22,254 nucleotides of DNA from Flavobacteriales bacterium UBA3376 (GTDB lineage: Bacteria; Bacteroidota; Bacteroidia; Flavobacteriales; Weeksellaceae), in the NCBI GenBank assembly GCA_002359055.1, contig DEQC01000018.1:8696-30949 (forward strand), written 5' to 3'. Below the pieces are notes generated by a model. It was not told the DNA's origin. It saw only the letters and a program-made list of their open reading frames with translations, and made no database searches. The translations under genes and the position numbers were made by a program. Position 1 is the stretch's first letter, and each line of letters starts with the position of its first letter. Of this stretch, positions 16,352-22,254 are shown one piece after another.

Positions 16352-19300
16352 TTATTTTAAAATCACTAATTTTTCTACTGCTGTGGCTGTTCCTTTACAC
16401 AATTCTGGATTTAGTCCCCTCGCTGTAAGTCGGTAAATATACACCCCTTTTCCTATTTTATCACCAAAATCATCTAAACCATCCCAAGGAATTGCAAACC
16501 TTCCAGTCCTATAACCTTCTCTCCATGGTTCTGCTGATACGGGTTGACGTATGGTTTTCACCAACTTTCCAGAAACAGTGAAAATTTGTACCATAACTTC
16601 CAGCTCTGAATCGCAATTATGTTCGAAGTGAAAATAGGTTTGGTCAGTAAAAGGATTCGGCCAGTTCAAAAGTTTCTCTATATGTATATGATCAGAGCCT
16701 TCTTCCATCACTATGAAATCTAACGTTTGTTCTGATGAATTATTGTTAATATCCCATGCTTTAAACAAAATTTGATGCTCTCCTAATTCCAGATTACTCA
16801 ACCTATACATAACTTGACCTTTTTGATAATCTTCAAATTCAGGATTCGTACATGGATTATTGTCACCTCCTTCATAATATTCGTTCAAAACATAAGTTGC
16901 TTCGACATCTTGATCTAAAACAGCTGTAATATCGTGACCTATCGCAACTCCACTTGTGTTCAATCCACTTTCATCAGTCAAACAAGCCAATAAATATGGA
17001 TTTCTATCTGTGATACCTCCATCTACAAAGTTCAAATTATTCATATACAACCCAATTGCTGGTCCATTGTCATCATCCAATCCATTAGGATTTTGCCCAC
17101 CAACTTTAACGTGTTTAACAGTTACTCCATCGGTAACGTTGTTGTGAACATAAACCGTTAATTTCCCTTCGCCTACTTCGTAGTTTATGTCTTTTGGAAC
17201 ATAGAATTGAATTTTGAATTTTCCATACTCGATATTGGTTCCACCTTTAAATATAGGATTGACTTGTTCTTGAAAATCCATAACTCCCATATCACCCTTT
17301 CTTTTGTTGTTCAATGTTTGTTTGTTCAATGGCTTATCAAACAAACTCGCCAAAGCTTTTCCATTAAAAGAACTATCGCGCATACTGCCTGATTCATCCA
17401 AAACTTCACCTTCGATTTCAACAAAATCCAAAGCTCTTAAAGTTCCATCAAAAACATCTGCATCTTCTCCATTAATTTTAGTAATTCTAACTTGTCTCGG
17501 AGGTCTTGGAATACTCATCATTGGATCTCCCAATAAGTTAACGTTGATATGGTTTGAACTTTCACCTGGATGATTTACTTTGGCTTGAGTCAAAGCAACT
17601 CCTAACGGTAAATATTGATTTCCTTCAACTGTCAAAACATGTTGCACCAAAGTATTGTTGAACGCTTCTCCGTATGAAACCGCAACTGGACGACTGGTTG
17701 TTACCATTGCAGAAGCTCCACCTTGAGGTGCCTTGTACATAAACACACCGGCCGAAGGTACATAGTTCAAATCCCAAATGGTAAATTCACAGGTAATGGT
17801 CATTACGACTGGCAATCTCGAATACAAACCAGAGAAATTTTCGAAATTATTAATTTCCTCATAAGTAATCACTCGGGTTTGAGACCAGCTTCTCGCACCA
17901 CCATGTCCAAAATAAACGATCAAAGAAGATCCTAAGTTAAATGCATTTCCAATCAACTGATTGACTTGAGGATATCTCGGACCAGCTGAAGTACTTTCCA
18001 TTACGAAAGCATCCAAATATCCTTTTCTAAGCGTTGCATATTCTATATTATTTTCGATGAATTGAGCAGAAGTATTTTCAACGGTTTCATGAAATGGCCC
18101 TTGACCTTTATCGTCATCAACTACCAATAAAAAACGTGTTTTCCAATCTCCAAACGAAGTTCCTTGACCTGGCAATTTTTCATAAAACGCCAATATTTTA
18201 TCGACCATTACTTTTGCCTCAGCCACAGAATGTGCAGGAATTCGACCCACAGCAATATCCATTTGACTCGCTTTATGAACATCGAATTCTACAGGAACTC
18301 TTCGATTATTGTTCTGCAAAATAGTATCGGTATTATCGAGCATCGTAAAATAATCATCGGTTACAAAAGAATTGTCAATACCTGATGAATTATAACTTAT
18401 ATATGCAGGAACAAAATTAGAATTGTTCTGAATTCTATCCTTATAATCATAAGAAGCACCACCAAACAACAAAGCGTATTTCAATGGACTTCCCGTATCT
18501 CTTAAATGTTTAAAAAAATCTCTAATCGCTGAAATATCTTGCGCACCTGATGAGAACTCATTATAGACTTGTTCTGTAGTTACAACGGCTACTTTCACGC
18601 CATCATTTTGAATTCTAAAGTTAGCCAACCTTGTCGCTTCACTCAAAAAGTTAGGATGAACAACTATGGCATACTCAATATCTTTTAATGCACGAATATT
18701 TTGATTGGCTACTTGCCCAACGTAATTAACTTCTGTAAATGCAGCTGCATCATTAAAAGCTATGAATTCATTTAAAAAATTTGGATCAGTGGATTGATAT
18801 TTATAAACTCCTCCGGTGTTAGCTACATTGGTCGCTGTGGTAATATCCGATATATTCCAAACTTTCTGAGGTCCTGACATTGCAAATCCATACACATTTC
18901 CATCGTTTATGTTTTGCAATTTTCTGAATTGCATTTGCGAACCATTGAAAGTAAGACTCGCTTCATAAACTACTTCTAAATAATCTAAGAAAACAAAAGC
19001 ACCAGGATTTGTGGCATTTGAAACATTGATATTGAAAGTAAAAGAACTACCACTAATTCCTGTCAATAAATGATTTTCATATCGAACAGAAAAATCACCT
19101 GAACTCATATTGGCCGGAGGGAAACTCACTCCATTAATAGACACATTGAACGACACTCCACCTGCACCCTTTCCGATCATTCTATATTTTCCAACAAAAT
19201 CTCCAGCTACAGGTGCATTTCCGTTGAGTACAATGCTTTGATTTGGTTCCACTCGAAAATCTTCGCCTCCCCATTGTTTACCCGCTTGATTCAAACTGAG

Positions 19301-20230
19301 TGAATCTTTTTCATGAAAAACATACTCATCAAAAGTATTAAAAACCTCTACAGGAGTACCTGGAATGTTCGAAGTTTGCACCCTTTTGCCCTGAATTCCA
19401 CCAAAAGTTATAAAGTAATATGCATAATCTGAATATTGGTTGAATCGATGAGTCAAATTACCTCTTGTTGAATCATCCAATCGGTTCCAATCGTGTGGAC
19501 CTTGACCATAAAAAAGTATATAATCGCCATCATCAAAACTACCATCTTCTTCACCTATAAATTCAATAGCATTCTCCTGAAGTGCACCATATCTAAAATC
19601 ACCTGGATTTTCATTTAACATTTTCCCTCCGTTGCCATAAATCTTCAAAGTTCGAGGGTCAAAATTGGTTGGAATATTATTTTGTTGAAAAAAAGTTTTA
19701 TCCAATTTAAAAATTCCTGACTTTGAAATTTCAATTTTATACCATTCGCCAGTTCTCAAAGCGCTATTTGTCGCAGGATCATGCACTCCACCTTGTTGCA
19801 TATTCAAAGGACTTGAAGCAGTTGTCACTATTTCAAAGGACTCAACTTTTCTCACTTGTCCTCCTTGTTTTACGAAGGGCAGCATGCTCACAGAAATAAA
19901 AAAACGTTCACCACCTTGGTTAACTTTTGAAGAATATTCTAAACGCTCAGGAATTTTATCCAAATTCAATTGTCCCAAGTCAGAATTTGAAACATTTGAA
20001 TAATTAACATTTACAATATCAATATTATTGTAACTTTGTGTCTCTCGTTTATAAGTAAAATAAGGAGTATTATCGACTACACTATAGCCTTCGTTTGTAA
20101 AGTAAGGCAAAGTAACATCTGGACTCACACCATTTGAATAAGTCTCAACTCCCTGCCAATCAATAGAGATGATTTGTGCAAAAGAGAAAGAACTTATTAA
20201 CGATACAATTATAATCAAGTGTTTTAGCAT
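16352..20230 (-). CDS. porU: T9SS C-terminal signal peptidase/sortase PorU
   Basis: This is the C25 (gingipain-family) cysteine peptidase that cuts the C-terminal sorting domain from T9SS cargo at the cell surface and, in lineages that do so, attaches the cargo to A-type LPS. It has 1292 residues from the ATG at 20230, with a signal peptide MLKHLIIIVSLISSFSFA before Q19. A long beta-rich N-terminal part precedes the C25 domain at about 515-905. The catalytic pair is H776 in YFGHGGARSW and C814 in TITCEFTIWDL. A sorting-domain-like C-terminus runs from about 1186 (LLNWPNPFTDQTYF to GKGVYIYRLTARG). A frame opened by a TTG at 20254 would add eight residues, but that codon lies inside the -7 box of this gene, so it was rejected. 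porV follows after 10 nt. Confidence 0.95.
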   Translation of the reverse strand: MLKHLIIIVSLISSFSFAQIISIDWQGVETYSNGVSPDVTLPYFTNEGYSVVDNTPYFTYKRETQSYNNIDIVNVNYSNVSNSDLGQLNLDKIPERLEYSSKVNQGGERFFISVSMLPFVKQGGQVRKVESFEIVTTASSPLNMQQGGVHDPATNSALRTGEWYKIEISKSGIFKLDKTFFQQNNIPTNFDPRTLKIYGNGGKMLNENPGDFRYGALQENAIEFIGEEDGSFDDGDYILFYGQGPHDWNRLDDSTRGNLTHRFNQYSDYAYYFITFGGIQGKRVQTSNIPGTPVEVFNTFDEYVFHEKDSLSLNQAGKQWGGEDFRVEPNQSIVLNGNAPVAGDFVGKYRMIGKGAGGVSFNVSINGVSFPPANMSSGDFSVRYENHLLTGISGSSFTFNINVSNATNPGAFVFLDYLEVVYEASLTFNGSQMQFRKLQNINDGNVYGFAMSGPQKVWNISDITTATNVANTGGVYKYQSTDPNFLNEFIAFNDAAAFTEVNYVGQVANQNIRALKDIEYAIVVHPNFLSEATRLANFRIQNDGVKVAVVTTEQVYNEFSSGAQDISAIRDFFKHLRDTGSPLKYALLFGGASYDYKDRIQNNSNFVPAYISYNSSGIDNSFVTDDYFTMLDNTDTILQNNNRRVPVEFDVHKASQMDIAVGRIPAHSVAEAKVMVDKILAFYEKLPGQGTSFGDWKTRFLLVVDDDKGQGPFHETVENTSAQFIENNIEYATLRKGYLDAFVMESTSAGPRYPQVNQLIGNAFNLGSSLIVYFGHGGARSWSQTRVITYEEINNFENFSGLYSRLPVVMTITCEFTIWDLNYVPSAGVFMYKAPQGGASAMVTTSRPVAVSYGEAFNNTLVQHVLTVEGNQYLPLGVALTQAKVNHPGESSNHINVNLLGDPMMSIPRPPRQVRITKINGEDADVFDGTLRALDFVEIEGEVLDESGSMRDSSFNGKALASLFDKPLNKQTLNNKRKGDMGVMDFQEQVNPIFKGGTNIEYGKFKIQFYVPKDINYEVGEGKLTVYVHNNVTDGVTVKHVKVGGQNPNGLDDDNGPAIGLYMNNLNFVDGGITDRNPYLLACLTDESGLNTSGVAIGHDITAVLDQDVEATYVLNEYYEGGDNNPCTNPEFEDYQKGQVMYRLSNLELGEHQILFKAWDINNNSSEQTLDFIVMEEGSDHIHIEKLLNWPNPFTDQTYFHFEHNCDSELEVMVQIFTVSGKLVKTIRQPVSAEPWREGYRTGRFAIPWDGLDDFGDKIGKGVYIYRLTARGLNPELCKGTATAVEKLVILK

Positions 20231-20251
20231 GTTGACTAAACGAATTTTTAG

Positions 20252-20259
20252 CAAATATA
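20252..20259 (-). promoter_or_regulatory. -7 box of the porU-porV promoter
   Basis: On the - strand the sequence reads TATATTTG, an exact TAnnTTTG. A run of Ts rather than TTTG occupies the -33 position about 18 nt upstream. Transcription should start near 20246, about 16 nt before the porU ATG at 20230. Confidence 0.65.
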
Positions 20260-20311
20260 TTCTATATCACAATAAAAAAAGAATACATTCGTTAAAGATA
20301 GGCAGAGTAAG

Positions 20312-20342
20312 TTTGCGAATTCAGAAGAATTTGTTTTCTTTG
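20312..20342 (+). promoter_or_regulatory. Promoter of gldJ
   Basis: TTTG at 20312-20315, a 19-nt spacer and TTTCTTTG at 20335-20342 match the consensus with a single departure (T for A at the second base of the -7 box). The expected start near 20348 leaves a leader of about 37 nt. It faces away from the porU promoter 52 nt to the left. Confidence 0.6.
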
Positions 20343-20384
20343 CAATTAGTTTTTTGGAAAAATTGAAACAACACATAGTACAAT

Positions 20385-22094
20385 ATGAATAAGGGTAGAA
20401 TTTTAACAATTCTTTTAGTTGCAGGTTCAATTGCTTTTACAAGCTGTACAGGACAAGGTAGTGGTAGAAAAAAAGGTGGAGGTACAAAAAAATTCACCAG
20501 CACTACAGGATGGAAACCTAACGATCAGAGAGGATGGTTTTTTAACGGAAAGAAAAAACCAAATGTAAAACCTTGGCCAGGTATGGTTTTTATAGAAGGT
20601 GGATCATTTACCATGGGATTGGTGAAAGATGACGTAATGCGCGATTGGAACAATAGTCCAGTCAGAATGCAGGTGCGTTCATTCTTTTTAGGAGAAACAG
20701 AAGTTACCAACTATCAGTACAGAGAGTACTTGACTTGGTTGAAAGTTGTTTTCCCTCCTGAAGAAGAGCAATATAGATATATCTATGAAGGCTCATTGCC
20801 AGATCCAGAGGTATTCAACAATAAGTTAGCTCGAAATGATTTTGATAACGAAACTTATTTGTTCTCACAAGAATTCAGTTATTATCCAGTGGTTGGAGTA
20901 ACGTGGTTACAAGCAAGTAACTACTGTGAGTGGTTAACGGACCGTGCCAACGAAAAAGCATTGATGGATAAAGGTATTTTGAGTAGAGATTTCTATTCAA
21001 ATGAAGAATACAACTACGGTACTAATTATTTTGATGCTGAAGCATATAAAAATAATGACAGTAACGTAAGCGATGCAATTGACACAACAAGATTGGCAAG
21101 ACAAACCATGATTAGATCTACTAATCAAAGAATTCAAAAAGCCAACCGTTCAACTACTGCACTTGAGGTTGCGCCATTTAGACTTCCAACTGAAGCAGAA
21201 TGGGAATATGCGGCTCTTGCTTTGCCTGCCAATAGAGAATACAATGTTTACCAAGGAAAACCTGTACTTCAAAATGAATTGAGAGGTAAAAAAGGGCGTG
21301 CTCGTGGTCAATACATGGCTAACTTCAAAGTTGGTCGAGGTGACTACTCTGGTATCGGTGGATACGGAAACGACGGTTCTGCAATCACAAGTGATGTTAA
21401 AAAATATCAGTCAAACGAATTTGGAGTCTATGGAATGTACGGAAACGTTGCTGAATGGACAGCTGATGTTTATCGTCCAATCATTGACGACGAAGCTAAC
21501 GACTTCAACTATTTCCGTGGTAATGTTTACGAATCATACATCAACAACTCTGAAGGTGGATACGAAAAATATGATGAAGAAGGTGTCATCTTCGATACCA
21601 TCAACAGCGGAAGTTTAGTATATCGCTCATTGCCTGGCAAATACAAAAAACAAATCGAAGAAGATAACATCAATTATAGAGATGGTGATAGAATGTCATC
21701 CTTGAACCCAAGACCGGAAGACAATGATGAGTACAATTACAGCGGTGATGTTGTAGCTGTTGATTCTTTAGGAAATCCAGTGATGGGAAGCGGTGTCATG
21801 GCAGCAAGAGAAAGTACAACTGGAGAAATGTACAATGCTCCAAGCAGAAAATTCTATGTGGATGAAAGAGGAAGAATTATCCTTGAAAAAGATGATAAAA
21901 CCAGAACTTCTCAAATTTCCGACGAAGTAAGAGTTGTTAAAGGTGGTTCATGGAAAGACCCAATTTATTGGTTGGATCCAGGACAAAGAAGATTCTTACA
22001 TCAAGCAGAAGCAACGAGCTGGATTGGATTTAGAGTAGCTCAAGATTATCAAGGCTCATTCGAATCTAAACGCTCAAGACACGGGACTAAATAA
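20385..22094 (+). CDS. gldJ: Gliding motility lipoprotein GldJ
   Basis: This outer-membrane-associated lipoprotein is needed for gliding and for T9SS function; in Flavobacterium its loss destabilises other Gld proteins, notably GldK. It has 569 residues, close to known GldJ proteins. The lipoprotein signal ends AFTSC with the lipidated C21. A Gly/Lys-rich spacer leads to a formylglycine-generating-enzyme (SUMF1) fold at about 65-560: MVFIEGGSFTMG, GETEVTNYQYREYL, VGVTWLQASNYCEWL, FRLPTEAEWEYAA, YGMYGNVAEWTADVY, VVKGGSWKDP and GFRVAQD. A long insert of about 140 residues separates the last blocks. Apart from C21 the only cysteine is C181, so the catalytic cysteine pair of true FGE enzymes is absent and a structural role is expected. 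It is divergent from porU and upstream of murF, a familiar flavobacterial order. Confidence 0.95.
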   Translation: MNKGRILTILLVAGSIAFTSCTGQGSGRKKGGGTKKFTSTTGWKPNDQRGWFFNGKKKPNVKPWPGMVFIEGGSFTMGLVKDDVMRDWNNSPVRMQVRSFFLGETEVTNYQYREYLTWLKVVFPPEEEQYRYIYEGSLPDPEVFNNKLARNDFDNETYLFSQEFSYYPVVGVTWLQASNYCEWLTDRANEKALMDKGILSRDFYSNEEYNYGTNYFDAEAYKNNDSNVSDAIDTTRLARQTMIRSTNQRIQKANRSTTALEVAPFRLPTEAEWEYAALALPANREYNVYQGKPVLQNELRGKKGRARGQYMANFKVGRGDYSGIGGYGNDGSAITSDVKKYQSNEFGVYGMYGNVAEWTADVYRPIIDDEANDFNYFRGNVYESYINNSEGGYEKYDEEGVIFDTINSGSLVYRSLPGKYKKQIEEDNINYRDGDRMSSLNPRPEDNDEYNYSGDVVAVDSLGNPVMGSGVMAARESTTGEMYNAPSRKFYVDERGRIILEKDDKTRTSQISDEVRVVKGGSWKDPIYWLDPGQRRFLHQAEATSWIGFRVAQDYQGSFESKRSRHGTK

Positions 22095-22118
22095 TTTCTT
22101 ATAAAATAATTTACTTTC

Positions 22119-22151
22119 AATCCCAATCTGATTTTCAGATTGGGATTTTTT
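22119..22151 (+). terminator. Intrinsic terminator after gldJ
   Basis: A perfect 12-bp stem, AATCCCAATCTG (22119-22130) with CAGATTGGGATT (22136-22147), has a 5-nt loop and a T6 tract at 22146-22151. It ends 14 nt before the start codon of the next gene and overlaps its promoter region. Confidence 0.92.
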
Positions 22152-22161
22152 GTTAAATTTA
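22132..22161 (+). promoter_or_regulatory. Candidate promoter of murF overlapping the gldJ terminator
   Basis: TAAATTTA at 22154-22161 matches TAnnTTTG except for the last base. TTTT at 22132-22135, in the terminator loop, sits 18 nt upstream in the -33 position. The -7 box ends 4 nt before the ATG at 22166, so a transcript from here would be leaderless or nearly so. Confidence 0.35.
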
Positions 22162-22165
22162 GACC

Positions 22166-22254
22166 ATGAAAAAAATATATCCTCTTTTTTTGGAATGCGA
22201 TTCGATTTCCACTGACACTCGCAATATCGCTTTAAACTCCATGTTTTTTGCTCT
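22166..22254 (+). CDS. murF: UDP-N-acetylmuramoyl-tripeptide--D-Ala-D-Ala ligase, N-terminal fragment
   Basis: The window ends after 29 complete codons. The visible residues include the segment SISTDTRNIALNSMFFA, which matches the start of MurF (typically D/S-TDSR followed by GDLFFAL), the enzyme that adds D-Ala-D-Ala to the peptidoglycan precursor. Position directly after gldJ agrees with the gene order I know from flavobacteria. With so little sequence the call rests on the N-terminal motif and synteny. Confidence 0.75.
   Translation, partial: MKKIYPLFLECDSISTDTRNIALNSMFFA

Noticed and set aside
16956..18385. Several rightward open frames of 61-89 codons within porU
   Set aside because: All are antisense to the well-supported C25 peptidase gene and resemble no known protein.
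20385..22094. GldJ as an active formylglycine-generating or sulfatase-modifying enzyme
   Set aside because: Only the lipobox cysteine and C181 are present; the catalytic cysteine pair is absent, and gene context supports GldJ.

Overview
The window reads as a chromosomal segment of a gliding or T9SS-bearing Bacteroidota, most likely a flavobacterium. The DNA is AT-rich. Several genes are preceded by the Bacteroidota promoter pattern (TTTG or TTTT, about 19 nt, TAnnTTTG), and start codons lack clear Shine-Dalgarno sequences. The protein content includes PorU, PorV and GldJ, which are confined to Bacteroidota type IX secretion (T9SS) and gliding systems, plus a protein with a type A T9SS C-terminal sorting domain. 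Nothing in the window indicates a phage, IS element, CRISPR array or plasmid.

Layout, left to right. (1) The last 35 codons of rplL end at a strong intrinsic terminator. A roughly 370-nt gene-free stretch follows, with its own candidate promoter, a possible 10-codon leader ORF and two candidate RNA structures; then come rpoB and rpoC, with a DUF3467 gene overlapping the rpoC stop codon by one base. A terminator closes this transcription unit. (2) Three + strand genes with their own start regions follow: an orphan lipoyl E2 acyltransferase, a small Smr-domain protein, and an exported M1-peptidase-like protein with a C-terminal beta-rich part in which all three zinc ligands are replaced. (3) A convergent gene on the - strand encodes a small secreted T9SS cargo protein (cleaved-adhesin fold plus sorting domain) with a near-perfect promoter. 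(4) The porU-porV operon on the - strand is divergent from gldJ on the + strand, which is followed by the start of murF, cut by the window edge.

How the parts relate. The left third is the core RNA polymerase operon. The right half carries cell-envelope export: PorU is the sortase that removes T9SS C-terminal signals, PorV is the outer-membrane shuttle that delivers cargo to it, and GldJ is a lipoprotein needed for gliding and T9SS stability. The gene next to porV encodes a probable substrate of that same machine. Gene content is largely ordinary for the lineage. The observations most worth following are the structured rpoB leader, the uncharacterised DUF3467 gene tied to rpoC, the zinc-less M1-like surface protein, and the repeated arrangement in which a terminator hairpin overlaps the promoter of a nearly leaderless downstream gene.
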